This document shows positions 34,742 through 42,860 of a stretch of DNA of 64,000 nt, piece by piece. Source of the stretch: Betaproteobacteria bacterium (GTDB taxonomy: Bacteria; Pseudomonadota; Gammaproteobacteria; Burkholderiales; Rhodocyclaceae); contig JAHRYW010000006.1 in NCBI GenBank assembly GCA_020621865.1, positions 1 to 64,000 of the forward strand. Reading direction: 5' to 3'. The notes beneath the pieces are model-generated. The model saw only the letters and a list, made by a program, of their open reading frames with translations. It was not told where the DNA came from and made no database searches. The position numbers and the translations under genes are program-made. Numbering within the stretch: position 1 is the first letter of the stretch; every line of letters begins with the position of its first letter.

Positions 34742-37426
34742 TCAGTTGGCCACGGTAATCGGTGCGGCGGCCGCGGCCAGCAGGCGGCGCCGTTCGGGCA
34801 GGCGGAGCAGGGGCAGGACTTCGCAATACTGCAGCCCCTTCTCATCGGCGAAAACGACGCCGGCCCGGCCCTGCTTCACTTCGCTGGCCACGGCGTGCAG
34901 ACGCTCGCGCCAGTGAGTAATGACGGCGATCCAGTCGGGAAATTCCGCCGGATCGAAAATTTTCTGCTTGTCGTCACCGATGCCCTGCACGCCGGGCAGG
35001 ATGTCCTTTTCGTCGGCGACGCCGGCGAACCCCGGCTTGTCGAGCAGGACCTTGGCGAAGACGACGGCCGCTACTTCGTCATTGACCAGCGCGGCGTAGA
35101 TCGGCAGCTGCGGCTCGGTGATGCGCTGCTCGGCCCAGTTCTTGGTGTCGATCGCGGCCCCGGTCTTGTAGTCGATGATCACCTGGCGGCCGTCGGCCAA
35201 CTGGTCGATGCGGTCGACAACCATGCGCACCTTGATGCCTTCGATCTCGACTTCGGCCGGCTGTTCGCAGGCAATCACCGCGAACCCCTGGCCGCGTCTG
35301 GCCTCGACAGCCAGCCAGAGGTCGAGCAGGCGGGCCAGGCGGGCCGCTTCGAGTTCGCGGAAGCGGGCCGGCAGGCTTGTCCGCCGGTCCAGTTCAAAGG
35401 TCTGCAAGGCCTTGGTCACGGCCTCGGCAATCGCCTCCCGGCGCGCCGCCTCGCCCAGCGCCGCCAGCGCATCGGACGAGGGAACCGCCGTCCAGAAGGC
35501 CTCCAAGGCTTCGTGAACGAGCGTGCCGCGGGCGGCCGGATCGAGGCCCTCGACCGCCTGCTCCATCGCCTCGCCACCGAGCCGGAACTGGTAGTAGGCC
35601 CAGGCCGGGCAGATCGCCTGGGCGCGCAGCAGCCAGCTGCCGCCGGAGACCTTCTCGCCCTCGGCCACCGGCGGCGCCATGGCGTCGTCGAGCAGTTCAA
35701 GTGCGGCCGGCGCTTCAGCGGCCATGGCCCGGGCCAGCGTCGCCACCTCAGTCGGCAATCCAGCGGCCGGCGGCATGCCGGCGATCAGCGGACTGGGGCG
35801 CAGCACGCGGTTGCCATCGGCCTGCGCCCAGGAAAATGTCACCTGCGGCGCCGATTGCCGCAGGCGGGCATGCACGCGCTGGGCGAAATCGAGTTCAACC
35901 TCGGCGCTGGCGTGCGCCGACCCGGCGCTGCGCTGCAATTCGGCCGGCAGCAGCGGGCTCGGCCGGGGCGGTGGCGGCCACAGGTCGTCGTTCATGCCCA
36001 TCACCCACAGCGCGTCGAATTCGAGGCCGGCGCTTTCGAGCACGCCGAGCACCTGGATCGCCGGCCGGCCCCGCGTTTCCGGCTGGAACAGCCGCTGCCG
36101 GCAGAGTTGCGACAGGCGGCGCACGGCCTCGGCAAAAGCCAGCGGGCCGAGCAGGGCATCGAGCCGGCCGAGGCCGTCGAGCACCTCGCCAAAGGCGCGA
36201 TGGGCCTGGAATTCGTGGCTGGACAGCGAACGGTCGCCCGGCCAGCCGGCCGCCTTCAGGCAGGCGCGGAAAACGCCGGCCCATTGCCCCGGCAACAGCT
36301 TGCGGCTGGCCAAGCTGGCCGCGGTCACGAAGGCGTCGAGCGCCGCCACCGTCTGCGGACAAAGGGGCGGCGCCGACTCGGCCAGGCGGGCGGCCAGCCG
36401 CAGCAAGGCCGGCAAGGTGGTGAAATACGGCAGATCGCGGCGCAGCGCCGCATCGAGCCGCGCCCGGCCGTCGGCTTCAGCTTCGGCGGCCGACCAGCCG
36501 CCGGCCAGCAGCAAGGCCGACAGGCGGCTCTGCTCGACCTTGGCCCGGCCGCTGCCGAGCGCCAGCAGGTCGAGGGCGACGTGGATCAGCGGCAGATCGG
36601 CCAGCGCCCGGCCGAGCGAAAAGTTGAAGCAGCGCGGCATTTCGGCCGCATCGGGACGGATCAGCGCCGGGTGCAGGGCATCGTCGAGCAGAAACTCCAG
36701 CCGGTCGCGCACGCCGGCCAGGTCGGGTGCCACGATGCCGAGCCGGCAGGCCGGATTCTCGGCCAGCCGCGCCTGCGCCCAGGCGACGACGGCCGAACAT
36801 TCGGCATCGACGTCGGCACACGGCAAAACCTGGCAAATGCTACGGTCACCGCCATTTTTTGCCCAATTTTCAAATTCCACCCCACGCCCGGCCAGCGCCG
36901 CCATCAGGTCGCGCTCCAGCGGCGTGTAGCGGTCGAAGCCGGCAAAGCAGACGCTCGCCGGCAAGGCGAAATGGCCGGCCGCGATCAAGCCGATCAACTG
37001 CCGGTGCAGGCCGGCCGTATCGACCCAGCCGCCGCTGCGGCAGCGCTTCTCGAACTCCGCCTGCCAGCCGAGAAACAGCTTTGCCTCGTCGGACAATGCG
37101 CTGCCGCCCGGCTGCAGCTTCCAGATCCGGCACAGCGCCTGCGCCTCGGCCGCCGAGGCAGCCATGCCCTGAACGTCGAACAGCGGCGCGGCTTCGGTCA
37201 GCGACCCGGCGATGACCTTTTCCCAGAGCAGGCGCTCGGCGAAGGCGTCGAGGGCCAGCGGCAACTCGGCGACGCCGGTCAGCAAGGCCTCGTCGGCCAG
37301 CCCGCCCAGCCACTGACCGACGGTCAGGGCCTGCCGGGTGCGCCAGACCGTCCCCGTGGCCGGCAACTCGCCGCGCAGGGTTTGCGCCAGGCGGGTCGTG
37401 GCACAGAGGGTCAGGCAGTCGCTCAA
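34742..37426 (-). CDS. addB: AddB-like PD-(D/E)XK nuclease/helicase-fold subunit
   Basis: This ~894-residue protein is the partner of AddA in break processing. I place the start at TTG 37424-37426 (LSDCLTLCATTRLAQTLRGEL) with CGAGG six bases upstream; the longer open frame runs into the comEA-like gene region in another frame and lacks sense. The middle resembles an inactivated UvrD helicase fold (LDALLGPLAFAEAVRRL, DALWVMGMNDDLWPPP). The C-terminus is a PD-(D/E)XK nuclease (VRMVVDRIDQLADGRQVIIDYKTG). It fits the 'probable DNA repair protein' family of beta- and gammaproteobacteria. A repeat copy lies at 36835-36878. I see no four-cysteine iron-sulfur set. Confidence 0.85.
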   Translation of the reverse strand: MSDCLTLCATTRLAQTLRGELPATGTVWRTRQALTVGQWLGGLADEALLTGVAELPLALDAFAERLLWEKVIAGSLTEAAPLFDVQGMAASAAEAQALCRIWKLQPGGSALSDEAKLFLGWQAEFEKRCRSGGWVDTAGLHRQLIGLIAAGHFALPASVCFAGFDRYTPLERDLMAALAGRGVEFENWAKNGGDRSICQVLPCADVDAECSAVVAWAQARLAENPACRLGIVAPDLAGVRDRLEFLLDDALHPALIRPDAAEMPRCFNFSLGRALADLPLIHVALDLLALGSGRAKVEQSRLSALLLAGGWSAAEAEADGRARLDAALRRDLPYFTTLPALLRLAARLAESAPPLCPQTVAALDAFVTAASLASRKLLPGQWAGVFRACLKAAGWPGDRSLSSHEFQAHRAFGEVLDGLGRLDALLGPLAFAEAVRRLSQLCRQRLFQPETRGRPAIQVLGVLESAGLEFDALWVMGMNDDLWPPPPRPSPLLPAELQRSAGSAHASAEVELDFAQRVHARLRQSAPQVTFSWAQADGNRVLRPSPLIAGMPPAAGLPTEVATLARAMAAEAPAALELLDDAMAPPVAEGEKVSGGSWLLRAQAICPAWAYYQFRLGGEAMEQAVEGLDPAARGTLVHEALEAFWTAVPSSDALAALGEAARREAIAEAVTKALQTFELDRRTSLPARFRELEAARLARLLDLWLAVEARRGQGFAVIACEQPAEVEIEGIKVRMVVDRIDQLADGRQVIIDYKTGAAIDTKNWAEQRITEPQLPIYAALVNDEVAAVVFAKVLLDKPGFAGVADEKDILPGVQGIGDDKQKIFDPAEFPDWIAVITHWRERLHAVASEVKQGRAGVVFADEKGLQYCEVLPLLRLPERRRLLAAAAAPITVAN
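36835..36878 (+). repeat. Dispersed 43-bp element, copy 9 (inside addB)
   Basis: Core AAATGCTACGGTC (36835-36847), ACCGCC, T-tract ATTTTTTGCCC, AATTTTCAAATTCC. It runs antisense to addB and encodes FENWAKNGGDRSIC there. Confidence 0.9.
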
Positions 37427-37454
37427 ACGGGCCTCGGATCGTTGCGTCTGGCGA

Positions 37455-38174
37455 TCAATAGGAAGCCGCCGGCTGGGCCGGTCTGGCAGGCGCCGCGGGC
37501 TTGGCCGGGGCTGCCGGCGAAGCGGGTGCTGCAGCTGGCTTGGCCGGTGCCGGTCCGGCGGCGGACGGCCGAGCCGGAGAGGGCTGGGCTGGCGATGGCG
37601 TGGCCGGTTTGGCCATCGGCGTGGCCGGCACTGCCGGCTTGGGCGCACTGGCCGGCTGGGCGGGCATCGCCGGTTTGGCCGGGCTTGCCGGTGTTGCCGG
37701 CTTGCTTTCCATCACGGGCCTGGCCGGCACCGCCGGGCCGGCCGGACGGGCCGGTTCGGCCGCCAGCGGCTTGGTCGACGGGGCAGCGGGCTTTTCCGCC
37801 GGGCGAGCCGGCGCTGCAGCAGGTTTAGGCATATCGGCTGCCGGACGCGCCACTGGCGCTGCAGGCGCCGGCCGGCTGGCTGCAGCCGGGGCCACCGTGG
37901 GAGCAGGAGCACGCGACGCGCCGCCGACCGTCACGTCGCCGCGCAAATCCTTCAGCGTGCTCGGCCCAATGCCGGGCACGTTTTCAAGCTCGCCCACCGA
38001 CTTGAAGGGGCCGTTTTTCTTGCGGTAATCGATGATGGCCTGGGCCTTGGTCGGACCGATGCCCTTGAGGGCGTCCAACTCTTCTTTCGTCGCCGTATTG
38101 ATGTTGATCTGGGCCAGAGCCAGGCCGGCCCACAGCAGGCAGGAGGCGGCAACCGTCAGGAAACGCGATTTCAT
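37455..38174 (-). CDS. comEA: ComEA-like helix-hairpin-helix protein with Pro/Ala/Lys-rich tail
   Basis: This 239-residue protein has a signal peptide (1-21), then ININTATKEELDALKGIGPTKAQAIIDYRKKNGPFKSVGELENVPGIGPSTLKDL, in which two helix-hairpin-helix motifs (LKGIGPTKAQ and VPGIGPSTLK) form the ComEA DNA-binding domain. ComEA binds incoming DNA in the periplasm during natural transformation. Residues ~85-239 are a low-complexity tail of PAKPA/PARPA-type repeats, with many lysines and arginines, about twice the length of the folded part. Most ComEA proteins of this class end after the domain. GGAG precedes the ATG. The addB gene follows within 30 bases. Confidence 0.85.
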   Translation of the reverse strand: MKSRFLTVAASCLLWAGLALAQININTATKEELDALKGIGPTKAQAIIDYRKKNGPFKSVGELENVPGIGPSTLKDLRGDVTVGGASRAPAPTVAPAAASRPAPAAPVARPAADMPKPAAAPARPAEKPAAPSTKPLAAEPARPAGPAVPARPVMESKPATPASPAKPAMPAQPASAPKPAVPATPMAKPATPSPAQPSPARPSAAGPAPAKPAAAPASPAAPAKPAAPARPAQPAASY

Positions 38175-38251
38175 GCTTGTGCTCCGCGAGAGTGAGAGTG
38201 GAAGTATGCCATCCGTTGGCGCTCCGGGGCTTGCCGGGCGTGACAGAAAAG

Positions 38252-38277
38252 AAAAAGCCCCGCAATGCGGGGCTTTT
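38252..38277 (-). terminator. Intrinsic terminator of the ompA-like gene
   Basis: AAAAGCCCCGC (38253-38263) pairs with GCGGGGCTTTT (38267-38277) with a three-base loop. On the minus strand the stem is followed by a T-rich run (CTTTTTCTTTTC). It ends the OmpA gene transcript and precedes the comEA-like gene. Confidence 0.88.
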
Positions 38278-38294
38278 CGGGAAGCGGAGTCGGC

Positions 38295-38954
38295 TTACTT
38301 GGTGCCGATGACTTCGATGTCGACGCGGCGATCCGGCTGCAGGCAGTCGATCAGGGCCTTGGTCTTGGCATTGCCCTTGCACTTGTCGCCGGTAACCGGC
38401 TGCTTTTCGCCCTTGCCTTCGGTGTAGACGCGGTTGGCTTCGATGCCCTTGGCAACCAGGTATTCCTTGACGGCGGCAGCGCGCTTCTCGGACAGCTTCT
38501 GGTTGTAGGAGTCGGAACCGATGCGGTCGGTGTGGCCGACGGCGAGGATCACTTCGAGCTTGATGGCCTTGGACTTGGCGACCACTTCGTCGAGCTTGGC
38601 CTTGCCTTCCGGACGCAGGACAGCCTTGTTGAAGTCGAACAGGGCGTCGGCGGCGACGGTGACCTTTTCGCCAGACGGCTTGACGCCAGTGTTGGCCGGC
38701 GCAGCGGCAGCGGCCGGGGCGGCGGACTTCGGTGCGCAAGCGGAAGCCGGCAGCAGGTCCTTGTCGCATTCGCAACCGGCCTTGTCGGCAGCGGCGGCGG
38801 CCGGCGTCCAGTAGCCGGTGCGCCAGCACAGGTCGAAGCCGGACTTGGCGACGACATCACGGCCGTCGATTGCATAAACGCGTTCCTGGGCCACGGCGGA
38901 GAAGCCGATACCGGCCAGCAGGGCGAGAACCAGAGATTTCTTGATGATGTTCAT
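38295..38954 (-). CDS. OmpA family outer-membrane protein
   Basis: This 219-residue protein starts at ATG 38952-38954 with a signal peptide (MNIIKKSLVLALLAGIGFSAVA). The C-terminal half is the OmpA peptidoglycan-binding domain: DALFDFNKAVLRPEGKAKLDEV, VGHTDRIGSDSYNQKLSEKRAAAVKEYL and QPDRRVDIEVIGT. The short N-terminal part (YAIDGRDVVAKSGFDLCWRTGYWTP) has three cysteines and no full beta-barrel, so it is an abbreviated family member anchored to peptidoglycan. It is likely highly expressed given its clean terminator. Confidence 0.94.
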   Translation of the reverse strand: MNIIKKSLVLALLAGIGFSAVAQERVYAIDGRDVVAKSGFDLCWRTGYWTPAAAAADKAGCECDKDLLPASACAPKSAAPAAAAAPANTGVKPSGEKVTVAADALFDFNKAVLRPEGKAKLDEVVAKSKAIKLEVILAVGHTDRIGSDSYNQKLSEKRAAAVKEYLVAKGIEANRVYTEGKGEKQPVTGDKCKGNAKTKALIDCLQPDRRVDIEVIGTK

Positions 38955-39119
38955 ATTCAGATGTCCCGGAAAAATTAAAAAAAGGTATTCGGTACGTAAC
39001 TGTTCAATTTTAGTACAAACCGTCACTTTTTAGGTACCAGCCATGCACATGACGGGTCAATTTTCTGCGCTAAGATCGGGTCTCCGGCGAGACAGCAATT
39101 ACCAAAAAGGATAATAAAC

Positions 39120-41174
39120 ATGACCCGCTTGCGAACATTGATCCACTGGCTGCTCGGCAAGACCCCGCCCCCCGGCGACCCGGTGGCCGACGCCCTGAAC
39201 CGCTTTCGCGACCCCGAAGCCGACACCCTGGAACTGGTCCGCCGCCTGGTGGCCACGCTGCGCCCGCAGAACCGGCGCGACCATGCGGCACCGGAACGCT
39301 TCCTGTCCATGCTCGACCGCCTGGAGGCCGATGCCGCGCTGCGCGCCGCCTTCTGCGGCCATATCGTCCATTTCATCGCCACCCGGCGGCTGGTCACCTT
39401 CTTTACCGACAGCGGCATCCTGCCCGGCACCGGCTTCTTCTCGGAATGGTGGCGCATCCTCGGCAGCCGCCTGCTCCCCGAGGTGCCGGATGAGCGCCGG
39501 CTGAAGGACTGCCTGCACGTCATCTACGACCGTTCCGACGACTGGCAGTGGCTGCAGGAAATCCTGCCCGAGGCCTCGCAGCGCTTCTGGGCGCTGATCG
39601 CCCCGGCCGAGGAGTTGCGCAACATCGACTGGCGCGGCATCCAGGAACAGATGCTCGATGCCGTGCTGCTGCTCGCCCACCGGGTCAGCGGCCTGGGCGT
39701 CGAGAGCGAACTGATGCGCGCCTCGCCCAACTTCGACGACGACACGCCGCGCTTCGTCGCGCTGTCGGCCGAAGCGCTCGATTTCGTCAACGCCTTCCGC
39801 GCCGCGCTGAACGATCCGACCGTGGCCGCCGACGACGGCAGCCAGTTGCTGGTCATCGCTGACCAGTGCCGCGACACCTTGCAGCGCATCCGCAAGCGGG
39901 CGCTGACGGTCGGCACCAGCCTGCACCTGTCCTATCTGCTGACGCGCAGCGAGCAGAGCCTGGAGCGCCTGCACGAACTGGCCGCCATCCTGATTGCCGG
40001 CGAACAGGCGGACACCCGGAACGAAGCCCTCCAGGCCTGGGCGGAGTTTGCCCACGCCGCCTTCCTGGCCGAAAACCGCCGCAACAGCCTGCGCTTCTAC
40101 CTCGGCCAGCTATCCCACCTGCTCGCCGTGCGCGTCACCGAAAACGCCGCCCGCTCCGGCGAGCATTACATCTGCGAGACGCCGGCCGACTACGGCCGGA
40201 TGTGGCGCTCGGCGGCCGGTGCCGGCGTCATCATCGGCCTGATGGCCCTGCTCAAGATCAAGGCCGCCGCGCTGAATGCCCCGCTGTTCGGCGAAGCCTT
40301 CCTGTACAGCATGATCTACGGCCTCGGCTTCGTGCTGATCTTCCTGCTCGGCATGACGGTCGCCACCAAGCAGCCGGCCATGACCGCGCAGACGCTGGCC
40401 AGCCTGCTCGGCGATCTCCGCCTGAGCCGCAGCGCCGACCTCGAACGCCTGGTCGACGTGATCGCCGCGGTCAGCCGCAGCCAGCTGGCGGCCATTGCCG
40501 GCAACGTGATGATCGCCCTGCCGGTCGCCGTGCTGGTCGGCCTCGGCCTGAGCTTCCTGGCCAACCAGCCGCCGATCACCGTCGACAAGGGCGCCCACCT
40601 GATCGCCGACCTCGACCCGCTGTCCTGGGCGCTGCCCCATGCCGCCATCGCTGGCTTCTACCTCTTCCTGTCCGGCCTGATCACCGGTTATTTCGACAAC
40701 CGCGCCGCCTACGCCGACATCGGCCCGCGCCTGGCCCGCCTGCGCTGGCTGCGCGCCCTGTTCGGCCGCGACCGTGCCGGCCGCATCGGCGCCTACATCC
40801 AGGACCGGCTGGGCGGCATCATGGGCAACTTCCTGTTCGGCTGCATGCTCGGTTCGACCGGCATCATCGGCACCATCCTCGGCCTGCCGCTGGATATCCG
40901 CCACATCGCCTTCGCCTCGGCCAACCTCGGTTACGCGCTGGTCGGCTTCCAGTTCGAACTGCCGCTCAAGGCCATCGCCTGGGCGGCTTTCGGCGTCGCC
41001 GCCATCGGCTTCACCAACCTGGCCGTCAGCTTCACGCTGGCTTTGCGCACCGCCATGCGCGCCCGTGGCATCCAGCTCGAGCATGGCGGCCTGCTGCTCA
41101 AGGCGCTGTGGCAACGCCTGAAGCTGCAACCGCGCAGCTTCGTTCTGCCCCCGCGTCCATTGGCCGACGCGTAA
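39120..41174 (+). CDS. Gcr-type multi-pass membrane protein ('site-specific recombinase' family)
   Basis: This 684-residue protein matches the family annotated as site-specific recombinase Gcr (SpecificRecomb). Residues 1-340 are soluble and helical (RLVTFFTDSGILPGTGFFSEWWRILGSRLLP, ISRxxxTSLHLSYLLTRSEQSL-like). The rest contains about six membrane segments ending near residue 640. I see no tyrosine- or serine-recombinase catalytic motif, so the family name is probably wrong. It precedes tamA by nine bases, suggesting a role in the envelope. AAAGGATAA lies before the ATG. Confidence 0.85.
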   Translation: MTRLRTLIHWLLGKTPPPGDPVADALNRFRDPEADTLELVRRLVATLRPQNRRDHAAPERFLSMLDRLEADAALRAAFCGHIVHFIATRRLVTFFTDSGILPGTGFFSEWWRILGSRLLPEVPDERRLKDCLHVIYDRSDDWQWLQEILPEASQRFWALIAPAEELRNIDWRGIQEQMLDAVLLLAHRVSGLGVESELMRASPNFDDDTPRFVALSAEALDFVNAFRAALNDPTVAADDGSQLLVIADQCRDTLQRIRKRALTVGTSLHLSYLLTRSEQSLERLHELAAILIAGEQADTRNEALQAWAEFAHAAFLAENRRNSLRFYLGQLSHLLAVRVTENAARSGEHYICETPADYGRMWRSAAGAGVIIGLMALLKIKAAALNAPLFGEAFLYSMIYGLGFVLIFLLGMTVATKQPAMTAQTLASLLGDLRLSRSADLERLVDVIAAVSRSQLAAIAGNVMIALPVAVLVGLGLSFLANQPPITVDKGAHLIADLDPLSWALPHAAIAGFYLFLSGLITGYFDNRAAYADIGPRLARLRWLRALFGRDRAGRIGAYIQDRLGGIMGNFLFGCMLGSTGIIGTILGLPLDIRHIAFASANLGYALVGFQFELPLKAIAWAAFGVAAIGFTNLAVSFTLALRTAMRARGIQLEHGGLLLKALWQRLKLQPRSFVLPPRPLADA

Positions 41175-41183
41175 AATGACGCG

Positions 41184-42860
41184 GTGATCGCCCGCCGCCT
41201 GTCCCTCCTGCTGTTCTTCCTGGCCAGCCCGCTGGCCGCGGGAGAACTCGTGCTGCAGGCGCCGGATGAAATCAGCGAACTGCTCGCCCCCTATCTGCCC
41301 GAGGAGGCCGGCAACCCGCGCCAGTTGCAGGAGGTGCTCGGCGAAATTCTGGCCACCGAGGGCTATTTCTCCCCGGCCTTCGCATTTGCCGAACAGGACG
41401 ACGGCCTCAAGCTGACCCTGGACCCCGGGCCGCGGACGACGATCGTTGCCGTCGACGTCGCGGTCGACGGGCCGGTCGACGCCAAAACCCGTGAAGGCCT
41501 GATCGCCGGCTGGCGCCTGCCGGTCGGCCAGCCCTTCCGGCAAGCCGACTGGAATACGGCCAAACAGCAGGTACTGAGCGAACTGCTTTCCCTCGAACAT
41601 GCCGATGCCCGGCTCCTCGACAGCGCGGCGGCGATCGACGCCGAAGCCCACCAGGCCAGCCTGCGCGCCCACTACACGACCGGTCCGCGCTACCGTTTCG
41701 GCGCGCTGCGTGTCGAAGGACTGGAGCGCTACTCGCCCGATCTGATCGAGCGCTACAACCGCCAGGTCGAGCCCGGCCAGCCCTACCGCGAGGAAAAGCT
41801 GAACGCACTGCAGGCCACGCTGCAGGCGACGCCCTATTTTTCGTCGGTAACGGCGACGCTGGACCGTGCCGCCGCCGAAATCCAGGACGACGGCACGGCC
41901 ACGGCGCCGGTCCTTGTCCGCGTCCGCGAACGTTCGCCGCACCGCCTCGCCTTCGGTGCCGGCGCCAGCACCAATACCGGCGCCCGCGTCGAGGTCAACT
42001 ATCACACGCCCGATCTCTTCAACCAGGCCTGGGAACTTAACAGCGGCCTGCGTCTGGAGCAGAAGAAGCAGACCGCCTACGCCGACGTCTTCCTGCCGCC
42101 GGACGAGCGCAACCGCCGCCACAGCGTCGGCGTGCTGGCCGAAGCGACCGACATTGAAGGCCTGAAGACCGAGCGCTACGCCTTCGGCGCCCAGACCGTG
42201 CAGCAGCGCGGCAGCGTCGAGCAGCGCCTGTCGCTGAACTGGCAGACCGAACGCCGCTATCCCGACGGCGCCTCGGCGGTGACCAGCCGGGCGCTGGTAC
42301 CCAACGCGATGTGGACCTGGCGCCAGGTTGACAGCCAGCTCGACCCGCGGCGCGGCGTCGTGCTCCAGGGGCAGGTCGGCGGCGGTGCGCGGGCGGCGCT
42401 GTCCGACCAGAATTTCGTCCGCCTGCACGGCCGCGCCCAGCTCTACATCCCGCTCGGCAAGGCCGACACGCTGACCCTGCGCGGCGAAGCCGGCTACACG
42501 CTGGCCGATTCCCGGCAGCACATTCCGCAGGACTACCTGTTCCGCACCGGCGGCGCCGGCTCGGTGCGCGGCTACGCCTACCAGAGCCTGGGCATCAAGG
42601 AAGGCACGGCGACCGTCGGCGGCCGTTACCTGGCCATCGCCAGCGCCGAAGCGACGCACTGGCTGGACGACGCATGGGGCATCGCCGCCTTCATCGACGC
42701 CGGTGACGCCGTCGATTCGCTGACTGATGTCCGGCTCGCCGTCGGCTACGGCCTGGGCGCCCGCTGGCGCAGCCCGGCCGGACCGATCGGCGTCGATCTC
42801 GCCTACGGCCAGCGCAACCACGAAATTCATCTGCACTTCTCGCTGGCCATTCCGTTCTGA
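41184..42860 (+). CDS. tamA: Translocation and assembly module subunit TamA
   Basis: This 558-residue Omp85-family outer-membrane protein inserts autotransporters and other beta-barrels. It starts at GTG 41184. A signal peptide (LSLLLFFLASPLAAG) is followed by POTRA-type domains (~25-250) and a 16-strand barrel with the Omp85 motif LFRTGGAGSVRGYAYQSLG near residue ~450. It ends in F. The stop TGA shares one base with the tamB ATG (TGATG), so the pair is coupled. Confidence 0.94.
   Translation: MIARRLSLLLFFLASPLAAGELVLQAPDEISELLAPYLPEEAGNPRQLQEVLGEILATEGYFSPAFAFAEQDDGLKLTLDPGPRTTIVAVDVAVDGPVDAKTREGLIAGWRLPVGQPFRQADWNTAKQQVLSELLSLEHADARLLDSAAAIDAEAHQASLRAHYTTGPRYRFGALRVEGLERYSPDLIERYNRQVEPGQPYREEKLNALQATLQATPYFSSVTATLDRAAAEIQDDGTATAPVLVRVRERSPHRLAFGAGASTNTGARVEVNYHTPDLFNQAWELNSGLRLEQKKQTAYADVFLPPDERNRRHSVGVLAEATDIEGLKTERYAFGAQTVQQRGSVEQRLSLNWQTERRYPDGASAVTSRALVPNAMWTWRQVDSQLDPRRGVVLQGQVGGGARAALSDQNFVRLHGRAQLYIPLGKADTLTLRGEAGYTLADSRQHIPQDYLFRTGGAGSVRGYAYQSLGIKEGTATVGGRYLAIASAEATHWLDDAWGIAAFIDAGDAVDSLTDVRLAVGYGLGARWRSPAGPIGVDLAYGQRNHEIHLHFSLAIPF

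Noticed and set aside
37338-38195. A glycine/arginine-rich open frame on the plus strand across the comEA-like tail
   Set aside because: It is the complement of the Pro/Ala/Lys tail of the comEA-like gene, whose signal peptide and HhH domain identify the real frame.
39120-41174. A recombinase or mobile element suggested by the family name 'site-specific recombinase Gcr'
   Set aside because: No serine- or tyrosine-recombinase catalytic residues are seen; the protein has about six membrane segments and is next to tamA. I treat it as a membrane protein.
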